In this document: piece by piece, positions 23,374-35,544 of the stretch
How positions within the stretch are numbered: position 1 is the stretch's first letter
How the letters are laid out: each line of letters begins with the position of its first letter
Assembly (NCBI RefSeq): GCF_030272615.1
Contig: NC_081412.1
Location: forward strand, 22,226,432-22,290,431
Direction: 5' to 3'
DNA length: 64,000 nt
Origin: Cryptomeria japonica
Lineage: Eukaryota; Streptophyta; Pinopsida; Cupressales; Cupressaceae
The notes under the pieces: model-generated
The model's database searches: none
Told to the model about the DNA's origin: nothing
Seen by the model: the letters and a program-made list of their open reading frames with translations, nothing else
Program-made: the position numbers and the translations under genes

Positions 23374-26300
23374 AATGTAATATTTTATTTACCTTGGATA
23401 TGTTTTATCCTAAGTGTGACATTCCATATTAAAAAGCTTAATTAGGTAATATTTTTACTTAGGTAGAATAAGATAATGAGTTGCACATTCTCCTTCTTTG
23501 ATTGAGATTCTACTTTTTCCTTGTCACAAATTTGGAAACTTGGATAAGCAATTTGTTTTTTTGGTTTTCTACCTCTTCATGATCCTCATGGATTTGGAAT
23601 CTTGGAAGCTATATATTGTAGGTTTTTCCTCGATTAACATATCAAATGAAACTATTGTGAGCTTTCATATCTTAACATACCAAGGGCGTAAGTTTGGGGA
23701 CGACAGGGGGATGACGAAGGGGGCGGGGTGGGATGCAAATATATATACAACTTAAAAAATTAATTATAAAAGGATGTGTATAGAATAAGTATAACAACTG
23801 TAAATAAAACTTTGCCACACTATGTAAATTTTACAATAAACATTAAAAATATGTCAATGATTGCATTGAAATTTGAACATTAACAATGGTGGTAGAGTTT
23901 TGGAACTTTGGGAACAAACTAAGAATAAGTATAAGAATTGTAGATGAAACTTTGGCATACTAAGTGTTTAAACTTGTCAACATAAAAAAAATGGAAACGA
24001 TTGCATTAACAATAAGAATGGTGGGTAGAGGTTTGGGGTCAATGGGTAGTGCCCCTTGTGGGGGGTTTGGGGTAGAGCCCCCATCAAGGTTAGGGGGCAT
24101 TGCCAAACCTTTAATATGGATGACATTTTCACAATAATTTCACCATTTTTGTTTAGAATTGGAGTTTCTAATTGGGGGCCATGGGAGACTCATACGCATC
24201 CTCAAGATGGTCAAGAGACTCCTTGGAGTCCCTAGGACGTCCCTAAGTGGTGCGGCAAGGGGATGTTTCCCCTAAGTATTGCATCTCAAAAAAATAGGGA
24301 TTTTGGAGGGGGGAAGGGGTCCCCATGTTTCAATGGTTTCAAAAGATTCTAAGTTTTTTTTTTATCTTGTCATAAAAAAATATACTCCTCTTGCATCCTT
24401 GGATGATTTGAAAATTGAAAACAATTTGACAAGAAAAAACTAACTTCTAAAGTTTAGACTTAGTTTTCTTTTTTTGTCCAAGTCACTACAACATTTCAAT
24501 GATCAAAGTAGCTTTTTTTTGGTGGTTTCAAAGCATCCAAAAGGCTTGAGAAATTCAATATTATCTTTCATTCCACCAAAATTGGAGATCAAGAAGCATG
24601 CTCACAAACAAGGATTTGTTTGTAACTTAAGGCAATCGACTAGTTTTTGGGGCATTTTCAGGTCTAAAGAACCTACCATTATGTCAAAAAGGCCCATAAG
24701 ACCCCATTTTCATCTAAAACTTGTCTCTTTTGGTCATAGAAGCATTTAAGGAAAAAAAAATCACACAACCAATGATATTCCTATACCATACATATTTGAG
24801 TTAAAATAAAAATAAAAAATTGACAAGGTTTGGAGACCATTGAACAATTTGGGAGATTGCTAATACGTACACTCAGTTTATAAAGTCTCAATTTGATGTA
24901 CTTAATCTTCGAGAGGCCTATACAAAAGCATTTTGTAATTGCGAACTAAGATAAATTTCCATTTTTGGCAGTTTTCATCATGGATTATGGTATTAAATTC
25001 CGACATTCTATTGTCAAGATAAATTCAAAGAACCATTTGTACTCGAAACAAGGGATAGTGAAAAATTACATTATGTAGGATCTCCTACCCTATCTCATTG
25101 AATTCATTCCTACACCAAGTGACTATGAACAAAAGCGTAGGTATTTAACAACAATGACATGGTCTATGGACTAGTGATCCTCCTCTTGATACTCCATCTA
25201 CAAATGAGAACATCTCTTATACACGTTGCTACTTCGGAATTAAAAGTTGCTTCTTCTAGAGATTTCCATGATTCTTTGCAATAGGATTATATGTCTTCTA
25301 GATTCACCCCACTAGGACACATTCCTATCAAGCATCTTTACTTTTTTGAAAAGTAGACCACATTTCAGATCTAGATGACACCATAATGACTTTGATTTCC
25401 TCTTGCAAGATATTCCTCCATCATGTATTGCTTCATTGAAGTTCAAATTTGCTTCTTCAAGGGCTCTCAATGATTCTCTATATAGGATTCTTCGTTTCTA
25501 TGAGATCCACTTCATTGGGAGGCCTACTTAAACATTTCACATATGTTTGTGGACTCTCACCTTTCAAATATTGATGAAACAATTGAGAATATTTGTCTTC
25601 TCATTGATGACAATGCCCATCGAGTTACATCATCTCCCATTTTAAATTCACTTGTTCTATCCCCACCATATCATGCAACATGACACATTCTATTTCACAT
25701 TAATTAAGGTCTCACACTTCAATGATTGTAGTCCCTGAATCTTCTATGGAACAATCACAACTTAACATCAACATCAAGACACATGAGTCGCTTCAAAAAC
25801 CATACATCTGAATTCCTTTCTACATTCCACTTGAATGGGAATTCAACAATTTGACAACTCAATATTTCCATATTGTGAAAGGAAGGTGCATCATTTGTTG
25901 CAAATGAACCTACTACAACATTCACCATTCAACATTTTGCATTGCTTTTCTCTCTTCTTTGTGGAGGCACCAACTTTAGGGGATGTGGTGGGTCTATATT
26001 ATCCTTCACTTATGTCACTTGGGATGGAGTTTTGTCCTATGGATTTTCTAGTCTCTACTTCGAGAGGGTGCACTCTCTTTATAATTTGGGGTTATTTCAT
26101 ATTTTACATGGATACCTAACCTTGTGACCCATTTCTTCTTACCTCAATTGCACTTAAGGGGGTGTGCCAATGTACCATTTTATTCACCAAGTGGATATGT
26201 TTTATCGTAAGTATGATATTGCATTTGTTTGTTTAGTTTACCTAAGTAATTTCTTTTAACTTGAGATAATGACTTGCACATTCTCCTTCTTTCATAGGAT

Positions 26301-26460
26301 TATGTTTTTTTCCTTATCTTCAAAAATTTGGAAACTTGGATAAACAATTCCTTGTCTTTTGGTTTTCTATCTCATCCTCATCTTCATCCTCATGGATTAA
26401 AAATCTTGGATATCAAGTGAAGATATTGTGAACTTTTTCATTTTCTCTCTTATGAAATCA
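23374..26460 (+). mobile_element. Possible decayed LTR-type element inside the CACTA
   Basis: Two diverged direct copies of about 290 bp (about 23374-23665 and 26169-26460) share GGATATGTTTTATC, TTGCACATTCTCCTTCTTT and AATTTGGAAACTTGGATAA. The second is preceded by a purine-rich AAGGGGGTG, as a 3' LTR would be. The 2.5 kb between them has no coding sequence I recognise; around 24040-24100 it is very G-rich. A short non-autonomous LTR element is the simplest reading, with modest support. Confidence 0.4.
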
Positions 26461-26971
26461 ACTATGTTATGCTATTTTGATTTTATTATCATTTATATTT
26501 AACAATTTTAAAAATGTTATCACTTACATTAATTTCTAGGTTAATATTTATTTTGTAGATTCTAATAGAATTGAATACCATACCCAAACAATATCTAGTA
26601 TGAACTAGTTAGTTACAGGCTAGGTTCCAAGCATACTTGGTAACACAATTTTTGAGCTTGTGTTTGTTTATGATTTAACGATTGATGCATCTAGCTTTGC
26701 TACGCATCTACTTTGAATACAATGAGAGGGTGATTTTGTCTAAGCCAAGAGACCCTGCTATCTAATATCACCCAAGAAAGATACTGATATTTTACCTTGG
26801 AAATATAAGCCTTTTGTAAGTATAATATTCACACCTCCATGTTCCTCCACTTCGAAAACCATATTCTTCGGGTTGTGTTGGTCCATATCATGTGCCCTGG
26901 GGTGCTTGACCTATATAAAAATGATTCAACATAAATAAACCATGATCATGATCTCATTATCAAGTGATTTC

Positions 26972-27217
26972 TTATGTATATAAATTGTTGAAACGATATA
27001 ATGAACAACTTACCAGTGGATGATAATCATGTCCCCCTTCAATGTGACCATGTTGCCTACAATGTTTCTTAGTTGTTTTGATTAGAAGTCTTCTAGTCTT
27101 TAAGCCCTTACAAATTTTGCAGGGACAATAACATTTCCCATCACCTTTTCTTTTCAAGTTAGACCATAATCTAGCAATTGTCTCCTTATTTTGTTCTTCG
27201 CTGATATTGTCTGACAT
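26972..27217 (-). pseudogene. CACTA transposase N-terminal exon (Transpos_assoc-like)
   Basis: An 81-residue minus-strand frame starts MSDNISEEQNKETIARLW and contains CYCPCKICKGLKTRR followed by KKHCRQHGHIEGGHDYHPL. The C-x-C-x-C cluster with a downstream HC..HGH and a Y-H-P-L end resembles the N-terminal transposase-associated segment of plant TNP2-type CACTA transposases. The DDE-containing body is not found to the left, so the transposase is truncated. The context inside a well-defined CACTA element supports the call. Confidence 0.55.
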
Positions 27218-29209
27218 GGTCTTTCTTCACAGGCAAAAAAATCAAGCTATGGAAACTTCAGTGCAAAAGCTTCACAAAAATTGCAAATCGAACCAAAACC
27301 ATTTAACTCTTCTTTTTCATCTTAAAACATTGAACTTAATAGAGAACGTATTTAATGTAGCTGATTGTGTGAATTTCTGAGCATTGTGTCTGCAAATTCT
27401 TACTAAAAGTTTGCCTGTTGCAGACTTTCTGAGAGACATTTTTGAGTATTCTAAGCCTTGGTTCTTGCATTTTCACTAGTGATAAGTTGGAAACTTTATG
27501 GAAGACCTGTAGCCAATCGATCTAATTTTGACAAGTTATACACCAAGCAAACAGGCATCTAGAACTAGCATTGTTTGCAAGTCACCCCTACCCTATGCCA
27601 TGGGTATATGACTACCCAGAACTCCAATTTAAGCATCAATCCTCGAAATGATCGGTATATGACTACCCAGAACTCCAGTTTAAGCATTAAGTTACATCAT
27701 TATTGACCTTACTTTGGGATGCTATGTATGAGATTGGAACCTTTTGTAAGGTGTGATCAATGTGCTATCATAAATGCAAAGCCAAAACCATTTTGATGAG
27801 ATCATGATCCCACTAATACTATTTTGCCTTGTTAATTTTGCACCCACAAAAATGATAGAACCAGATATAATATGCCATCAATGCCCATATATCGACAATG
27901 CTCAAGATGAGCCACTTAGAGGTAGAGTTTAACCACTTTCCATATAGGTAGATTATCTCTAACCTCATTTTCCCTATAGGTAACTGATTAGGTTCATTTT
28001 AGAGTCTTATTTCCAAATATGTACCTCTATGTTAGCCTTTTGCTTTATTATTTGCCTGCTTATGCTTAATCTTGTCAATTTTGCATAATTTTACTTAGTT
28101 CTTGCATCTTCAATGAAATTATATCTAATCATATCCAATCACATCAAAATGGAACAATTAATCATATTGTTGGTCTCTCCTAGAGGAATTGAATTGAACC
28201 AAATTGACTATTCCCCAATAAAATGTTTTGAAATGGTGAATGTACAAGTTTGTAGTTTACTTTCCTAGACTAGGACCCCATTTTGTCAACATTTCACTAT
28301 GAAAGCATATATATTTTTTCTTGAAGAGAACATCTTACAGATTATGCTTCAATGTATAACACATTTTCATAATCAATCATTTGACTTCACATGGATAAAA
28401 GAATTCACATATTCTAAATCATGATCTGATGATGTGAACAACTCATATGCAACTATATGGCATGCAAAGCATTTATTTTAACATACACTTATTCATCCAC
28501 ATTGCAGGGATAACAATACAAGGCTCACATATTGGTCTAAGAGGATGCCATGGTCTCACAAAGTAACCAAGAACCATATGAAATGATGGTCTTGAATCCA
28601 CACACAACTAGAGAGGATCCATACGATTATGTATGACTTCCCCCTTGTTTGTTTGATGGGATTAGCCTCCAAGACATAGCCGTCTATAATCACTAAGAAT
28701 GTACAAGTGGATCGTAGCTACCCATACAACAAACACTTACCCCTATCCTCAAATTTTCCCAATGTTTGATTCCTTATATACACTCATCCAAGGTTATCTA
28801 CGTCGATCTTGGTGAGGAATCACATCACAATAAAGAAGGAAACATTTAAAAATAGCAAGAGTTTCACTAAACTACCAAAGATCATAAATATTGAAAGAAA
28901 GAAAAAATAGTACCAATAATAAGTCAAATAATTGTGTTCAATTCCAATAGCAAATCAAACATAGCCACAATAACTACACAATAGAGAAAACTCACAATAG
29001 TGATTAAACTAATTCAAACAAGATAAAAAAAAATTGTTGGCCCATGCAACAGAGATGAGAGATCATCAATAATTGAAGGAAACTTCATAATCCTTAAAAG
29101 TGCACATTACATAACTATACGACTAGAAATTGTGGCTAAATAGAGTGAAGATTCATCATGACTCCAATAATAGTCCCTCATGTGTGCATTTGTGGCATGA
29201 ACACAAAAA
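27218..29209. other. CACTA interior, no gene seen
   Basis: Non-coding. One short direct repeat, GGTATATGACTACCCAGAAC followed by TCCARTTTAAGCAT, occurs at about 27603 and 27652 (49 bp apart). Otherwise unrecognised AT-rich sequence. Confidence 0.4.
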
Positions 29210-29480
29210 CTCCCACATGGCATGGCCATGTACCTAATGGAGAAGACATGCCTAAGCTACATGCCCAAAAAACATGACTATAATAATAATCCCTCATGCA
29301 TGCATTTGTGGCCTGCACACTACAAATCCTAACATATCATGGCAATACACCTCATAGAGAAGACACACCTAGGGCCACATTGCACATAGCAACGTGCCTC
29401 ACAAAGAAGACATGCATAGGGCACATGCCACATAGCAATGTGTCTTATGGAAAAATGTGCATGCATGTCACACACCAAAG
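29210..29480. repeat. Degenerate ~50-bp minisatellite
   Basis: About five diverged copies of a unit containing CATGGCAAYGTGCCT, GAGAAGACAYGC and AGGGCCACATGC. The ORF across it is an artefact of the repeat. Confidence 0.5.
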
Positions 29481-30540
29481 CTATATGTATACATCATGAG
29501 GCAAATTCATATGTTATCAAACACAATCTATTGTATCTAACATGATTTCCTCTCTACATGTGTGCAAATCTTCCAACACTAATCGCCACTAAGAAGGAAT
29601 AATATAGAATGCATATTCAAATATTTGTGTGTGTGTGTGGAATTGTGTCTTTGAACCCAAATCACTACCATCAACAACATGTAGCCATCACCTACACTAT
29701 ATCAAAACATAAGTATGGTGTGACATCATATCTATTTGCATAATGTCAAAACACATGCAAACAGGAAAATCATCATAGCATGACAAAAATCAATCTCCAC
29801 ATGTTGGAACAAAGATATAAATAAGATAATAGGGTAAGAGGAAACCTGTACCAAGAACCACATACCAACTATTAGCAATGCCATCAAGATAAATGTAGGA
29901 TAGGATACCACTATGAGCCATCCAATGGTCCATTCTATGAGGAGAACTAGGGGATACTATCTTTGAAAGGTGTGGTCAATAGAGATAATCCCTAATAATG
30001 CCACAATATGTCACCATAGCTTCTTGAGTTTTCCATTCTTCTACTTAACACCACATTTATTGAGTTCCTCAACAGCGAGGTTGGTTCTCAATAGGATGCA
30101 CAAACATGTAAACACACAAGCATGGTTTCATCATACTTGTACAACAATACAAATTCATTTTTCTAGTTAATTACTTAGTGTAAAAATAACTCCATTACAT
30201 AACATAGGGCAATAATCACCATAAGTTTTCAAATAAACTGCCCAAACATCAATTGGAGTTACCCTTTCTAAGGTACAAACATAATTTATTTATAACTTCA
30301 AAATTAAAATAATCACAATACATCCAAATAAGTTCAATAGTGCATGGAAATAGACAACATGATCCATAATTAAACCCATAAATTACCCTAATTGGATATG
30401 CTAATAAAATGGTGTCTCAAATAATAGAGATTATGTTGGACCTATAATAGAGATCTGGACTTTGTTTCATCATACACAAGCATGGTTTCATCATACTTGT
30501 ATCCAAATACACCATCCATAGATAGGTACTCAGTACCACA
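29481..30540. other. CACTA interior, no gene seen
   Basis: AT-rich, CA-rich sequence without recognisable coding content. Confidence 0.35.
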
Positions 30541-31130
30541 ATCTCATGGGTACCCTTTTAGTTGAATTTACCCTATATTTAGGTGAATCTACCCTTGTAT
30601 CATTCCTTGATCTAGTATGTCATTCCACCAATCAATAATTTTTCCATATTCTTGGGAGAATACACTATCCCTTAGGTGAATATGCCATATCCTTAAATGA
30701 ATCCTCCTTGTCATCATCCTAAGTCCTCTTTTTGTTAAGTCGTATCCCTTCATCTTTAGGAAAATCCACCTATCCTTATGTGAATCTACTTTCTCTTAGG
30801 TGAATCTATTTCACATAAATCATTTATCTTATCCATCTTTCTTACACAAATGGTGAATTTTTCCTATCCTTAGATGACTACACTCCCATTTAGGTGAATC
30901 TATCTAGTTTTAGTCTCCTTCCATTATTTTGTCCAAATTTGTATCCTCTAGTTTACATGAATCTACTTGTTCTTAGGAAAATCAACCCTATCATTCTAAG
31001 GAAAATTCACGTTGTCATCATCCTTAATCATCTACCTTTCAAGTGTATAGTCCATCCATCCTTGGGAGAATCTAACATATTATTGGGAAAATCCACTCCC
31101 TCTTAGGTGAATCCACCTTTTCCACCTTCT
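30541..31130. repeat. Degenerate TTAGGTGAATC repeat region
   Basis: At least ten copies of TTAGGTGAATCYA or the variants TTAGGAAAATCCA and TTGGGAGAATCTA are spaced about 20-90 bp apart, all in one orientation. Irregular spacing suggests an old decayed minisatellite. Confidence 0.5.
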
Positions 31131-31309
31131 CATTAATCTATTATTTGTTCTAAGAAGGACACAAAAGTGGATAGAAAACAATAGAGGAGATAGTACTCAA
31201 ACAAGTACTAAGGAATTGCATTAGTGACATGTCACAAATGTGAGTTATACATGTTCCAAATTGATTGATTCTCATGAAGGAACTAAGTTATCTACAATAA
31301 ATAGCCACC

Positions 31310-31880
31310 CAAGAAACCCATTTGCTTTAGGCAAACTATCTTCTTAGTAGTAGCTTAATTCTTGAGACACTTGATTTAGATATCATCTTGTAAATGGTGT
31401 TAAAAAGAGTAATTAGTCACCAACCAACCACACTCTTCATTTGTATATTTAAGAATTAGTTTGGTCAAACCTTGATTGTAACAAGCATAAACAAATCCTC
31501 CATGATAAAATTAACAACAAATATATTATTGCATAACCAAATCTTTGTGGTGGGTGTGTTCAACAAATATATTATTGTGTGAATTGCTTTTGTCCAAAAT
31601 GTAGGAACTTGATCTACATATCCATGAAGGCATGATTAGGTTTCTATACAACATTGTTTTGTTGATGCATATATGTAGTGGTTAGTTATTTTCTTTTAGT
31701 TGTGGATAAACCATTTTGAGTGAATTTCTCATTTACTTGAGCATTTTGCATTTAGAGAACAACTAGATGACCATTCAACTAGGGGTTCAAACTCTTTGAA
31801 CTTCACAAATGCTTGAGCTTTTCTTGTCAAGCAATGTACCCACATCTTAAAGACATCAAATTATGAAAGATGATAGTCCC
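31310..31880 (-). pseudogene. Copia integrase remnant inside the CACTA
   Basis: Minus-strand translation gives KMWVHCLTRKAQAFVKFKEF, then further left FWTKAIHTIIYLLNTPTTK. These correspond to the copia integrase-core segment following the first Asp and to the conserved W-A-x-A-V/I-x-T-A-x-Y-L-x-N-x-x-P-T-K region. Stops are frequent and the catalytic triad cannot be read. It is older debris carried by the CACTA element. Confidence 0.5.
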
Positions 31881-32726
31881 AAATCTGCAAATGACTGTCA
31901 CAACATAGTGAATAAGGGAAATCCATAGATACATTAATGAGTAGCCCTAGATCAATACAAAGAGAACACATGCATGCTAAGGGAGCATTGAACAAGCCTT
32001 TTTCAGGATAATATAATGGTAGTAAAATAAATCAATAAAGAGTATAAGTTCATCAAGAACAATTCTTAGCCACAAAGATCTAAGGTAATCATAGAGGAGC
32101 TGATAATAAGTGAGTTCAAGAAGACACACTCAAGCCTTCATCACATTCCATAAAAAGAAAATCATTATTCCATATAATTGGAAGGAAATGATATATTGCA
32201 AAGATTACTATGAAGGTCTAAAATAGTAAAAGAGATGAGACTAATCTTTTATTTCTACTTACAATAGTGAATTGGTTGAGATATACTCATAGACAAAGTG
32301 AATGACATGTATGAGAACAACCTCAATAAAGGTAAAAAGGACAATAAATAGTAGTGATAGATGACAATGCATTGAATGTGCCAAGAAAAAGGCAGTGGAA
32401 GCCATGGAGAAATCACTATCAAAACAAAGCCATTAAATAAAACTATGTTGGTGCAGCTTGAGAAGCACAGTAGAACAATGAAAAAAGAACACTACTTGGT
32501 CCTTGAAAAGCATGTAGTCACAATGATTGAAAACCACAATGACAACATAGAGGGCATGAATGTTTGGAGTATTTCCATTCTTAAGAATCTCATGATAGTC
32601 CATTATTAGGACAGGTGAAGTGCACTATGAAAGTGTCTTAAAAAGCTAGTATAGCCATAAGTGATAGGGCCAATGCTTTGAGTTCAAATCCTCATGAAAT
32701 ACAGTCATGTTTATCTCAATGCAACG
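31881..32726. other. CACTA interior, unidentified
   Basis: An open frame at 32376-32609 (plus, starting MCQEKGSGSHGEITIKTK) has no family I recognise. It lies just upstream of the PPR fragment. The rest shows no coding signal. Confidence 0.3.
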
Positions 32727-32965
32727 TTTGCCAGCATCCTCCCTGCGTGTGCCAAAATAGGAGCTTTGGAACAAGGTATGGACATCCATCAAAGCATAAT
32801 CGAAGGGGGTTTTTTGTCAGAAATTAGTTGCAAATGCTCCAATAACAAAAATCGCAAAATGGGGTAGCATACACACAGCATGTGAATTGCATGACGGAAT
32901 AACTCAAAGAGACGTCATTTCATGGAATTTTAAGATCGCAGGATATGCACAAAATGGATTAATTC
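32727..32965 (+). pseudogene. Captured PPR-protein gene fragment
   Basis: The plus-strand translation reads FASILPACAKIGALEQGMDI, then HQSIIEGGF. After a frameshift near 32820 it continues WGSIHTACELHDG, ITQRDVISWNFKIAGYAQNG. This is the signature of a plant PLS-class pentatricopeptide repeat protein, whose family normally edits or processes organellar RNA. Only about two repeats are present, with the frameshift and a stop, so it is a gene fragment. It lies 330 bp from the right end of the CACTA element, consistent with host-gene capture, a known habit of this superfamily. Confidence 0.75.
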
Positions 32966-33060
32966 GCAAAAAAAACCAGTTGCCCTTGATTGCGAAAAAA
33001 AATTAGTTGCCCTTCATTGAAAAACAAAGAGTTCCTTTGATTGCAAAAAAAACCTTACCT
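32955..33060. repeat. ~26-bp tandem repeat, about four copies
   Basis: Units of the form TTGATTGCAAAAAAAACCAG followed by TTGCCC, diverged, near the CACTA right end. Confidence 0.55.
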
Positions 33061-33159
33061 TGCTTGTGCAGAGATCGCTCCGGCGGGGGGGGGCAAGGAG
33101 GCAAGACGGTCGCCGCTTGCTTCGGTTTGCTTTCAAAATGAAAATGCGTTGTGTTTTTT

Positions 33160-33294
33160 TTTTTTAATAAAATGCCCGAGGTCGTCGGAATTCCGACGAA
33201 CACGGGCATTTAAAAAAAAAAAAATCAAATTTTCACACAATGCTCCTTGTCTGTCGGAAACCTCCATCGGAATTTGACCCCAAATGTATTAGTG
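33160..33294. repeat. CACTA right subterminal repeats and TIR
   Basis: Contains the palindrome GTCGGAATTCCGAC (about 33185-33198), further CGTCG/CTGTCGG words and the inverted TIR ending ...TATTAGTG at 33294. Confidence 0.75.
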
Positions 33295-33297
33295 ATA

Positions 33298-35282
33298 TAG
33301 AGATTGTATTGAAGAAACTATGTGATGAGCAACTAACTATCAATTTGGAGAAATGTGAGTTGATATATCTTGGGTTTGTAATCTCAAGTGGTGATTTGAA
33401 GATGGATACCTCAAAGGTGGAAGCCATAATCAGTTGGCCTACACCTAAGACAGCAAGTGAAGTGAGGAGTTTTCATGGCTTGGCATAATTTTATAGGAAG
33501 TTCATCAGAGGGTTCAGTGAGATATGTGCACCTATGCTTGACACAATCAAAGGAGCTGTGAAGACTAAGTTTCAATGGACAAAAGAAGCACAAAGAGGAT
33601 TTGATCTCTTAAAGACAAAGGTGGCTACTCAATTGGTACTAGTTCTTCCAGGCTTTGACAAGCTCTTCACCATATAATGTGGTGCAAGCAACATAGCAGT
33701 TGGAGCGGTCTTAATTCAATACAATAGACCAGTTGCATTTTTCAATGAAAAGCTCAATGATGCTAAAAAAAGGTATTCTTTTTATGATTTGGAGTTATAT
33801 CCACTTGTTCAATCACTTAAGAAATGGAGGCATTATTTGTTGCCTAAAGAATTTGTGGTTTATACTGATAACCAAGCTCTTAGTTTCCTCAATTCACAAG
33901 AAAAGTTGAATCATAGGCATATCAAATGGGTAGATTATTTGCAGTCATATACTTTCACCATTAAACATAAGAAAAGTCAATGCAATAGAGTTGTTGATGC
34001 ATTAAGTAGAAGGTTGCTAACAGTTCAAGAAGTGCAGCTCAAGATCATAGGAGTGGATAGTTTCAAGGGGTTATACCAAGATGATGAAGACTTTGCTGCC
34101 ATCTACAAGGTTTGTCAAGAGTTTAGAAATCATTTTCATGGTGAATATGTAGATTTTACCTTACAAGATGGTCTTTTGTATAAACAAGGACAACTTTGTG
34201 TACCTAGAGGGTCCATGAGAGAAAATTTGATGCAAGAGAAGCACAATGGTTGCTTAAGTGGACATTTTGGATTGAACAAGACTTTGGAACTTGTCCAAAG
34301 ATTCTACTATTGGCCAAAGATGCAAAGGGATATCAAAAAATATGTGGAGCAATGTGTGGTTCTTCAAAGAGCCAAGGGTACTTCTTCTAATGTTGGTCTT
34401 TATTAGCCTTTACCTATCCCTAACCAGCCATGGGAGTGTGTAAGTATGGATTTTGTTGGTTTGCCCAAGACCAAATCAGGATTGGATAGCATCTATGTTG
34501 TGGTAGATAGATTTAGCAAAATGGCCCATTTTATTCCATGTAAGGTGACTCGTGATGCTAGTCATATTGCTCACTTTTTTTTCAAGGAATTCATTAGTAT
34601 TCGTGGCTTACCTATCAGTATAGTATCAGATAGAGATGCAAAATTTATTGGTCATTTTTGGAAGACTTTATGGCAGAAATTGGTTACTAACTTGTCTTTC
34701 AGTTCAGCCTACCATCCCCAAATGGATGGCCAAACAGATGTGGTTAATAGAACACTTGGAAACCTTCTTAGGTGTTTGACAAAGAAGTATGGACAAGCTT
34801 GGGATCAGATCATCTATCAAGCTGAGTTTGCCTACAATGACAGTGTGAATAGATCAACCAGTAAGAGCCCTTTTGAGGTGGTTTACGGCCTTCATCCCAG
34901 AGGTGTGTTGGAGCTTAGAGATATTGGGAAAATGGGACAACATAGTGGACATTCTATGGAAACGGCTTAGTCCATGCACGAGATTCATGAGCAGGTTAGG
35001 AAAGCCTTACTAGACACCTCTCAAAGGATCAAAGATAAAGTAGATGAAAAGAGAAAGGATATACAATTTGTTGTTGGGTACTTGGTCATGGTTCATTTGA
35101 ACAAAGCAAGGCTTCAGAAAGGTTCCCCTAGTAAACTTCAGATGAGGAGGATTGGACCTTGTAAGGTCTTGGCTAAGTATGGGAACAATGCCTACAAACT
35201 TGACCTACTCAGAGACATGGCTTTATCTCCTATATTTAATGTTGCAGACTTGGTGCAGTATAAGGGTACACTTCCAGAGTAA
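33298..35282 (+). pseudogene. Chromovirus reverse transcriptase 3' part, RNase H and integrase
   Basis: The reverse transcriptase resumes with INLEKCELIYLGFVIS and PTPKTASEVRSFHGLA. RNase H follows: FVVYTDNQALSFLN, HIKWVDYLQSYTF. The integrase zinc finger is HNGCLSGHFGLNKT...YVEQC, but its last Cys of the HHCC set reads Leu. The integrase core starts MDFVGLPKTKSGLDSIYVVV, has SDRDAKFIG, and has QTDVVNRTLG where the catalytic Glu is normally found (codon 34737-34739 is Asp). Stops occur at about 33487, 33675, 34403 and 34968. The C-terminal part includes LQMRRIGPCKVLAKYG and YKLDLLRD. Confidence 0.9.
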
Positions 35283-35355
35283 TTTAGTAGAGTCTCGGAG
35301 GTCTCTCAACGACTTTCAGACCTTCCCTTTCCCCTTGCAACCATGCTACAAGCCG

Positions 35356-35521
35356 AGAAGGTATTGGATTCAAGAATCCTCAAGAAGACAAGGCACATTG
35401 CATATATGGAACATTTGGTCAAATGGCAGCAACTTCCAACATCTGAGGCTACTTGGGTAATTGAAGTAGAATTATCTAATATTGGCATTCCCCTCTCTTT
35501 GTTTCCTAAAGGAGTTACTTG
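35356..35521 (+). pseudogene. Chromodomain at integrase C-terminus
   Basis: A frame ending at TGA 35519-35521 reads EKVLDSRILKKTR, then YMEHLVKWQQLPTSEATWV. The Y-x-x-x-L-V-K-W...S-E-A-T-W pattern is the chromodomain of chromovirus integrases, thought to steer insertion to particular chromatin. It is separated from the preceding integrase frame by a stop at about 35282. Confidence 0.8.
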
Positions 35522-35531
35522 ACTTCTTTCT

Positions 35532-35544
35532 CATTGGGGGAGTA
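35532..35544 (+). other. Polypurine tract region
   Basis: CATTGGGGGAGTA lies immediately before the 3' LTR and would prime plus-strand DNA synthesis. Confidence 0.6.

Larger units (their letters stand above)
21916..33297. mobile_element. CACTA (En/Spm-type) DNA transposon
   Basis: An 11.4-kb element, 21919-33294, with terminal inverted repeats CACTAGTACATTTGGG (left) and CACTAATACATTTGGGG (right, inverted). A 3-bp ATA duplication flanks it (21916-21918 and 33295-33297). It has the CACTA start, the 3-bp duplication and GC-rich subterminal repeats, all standard for the superfamily. Removing it plus one ATA brings the interrupted reverse transcriptase back into a single frame, which confirms the boundaries. 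It retains only a first transposase exon, so it is non-autonomous, and carries retroelement debris and a PPR fragment. Confidence 0.9.

Noticed and set aside
24040-24100. G-quadruplex-forming locus
   Set aside because: Long G runs are present but too few evenly spaced runs lie on one strand to make the claim from sequence alone.
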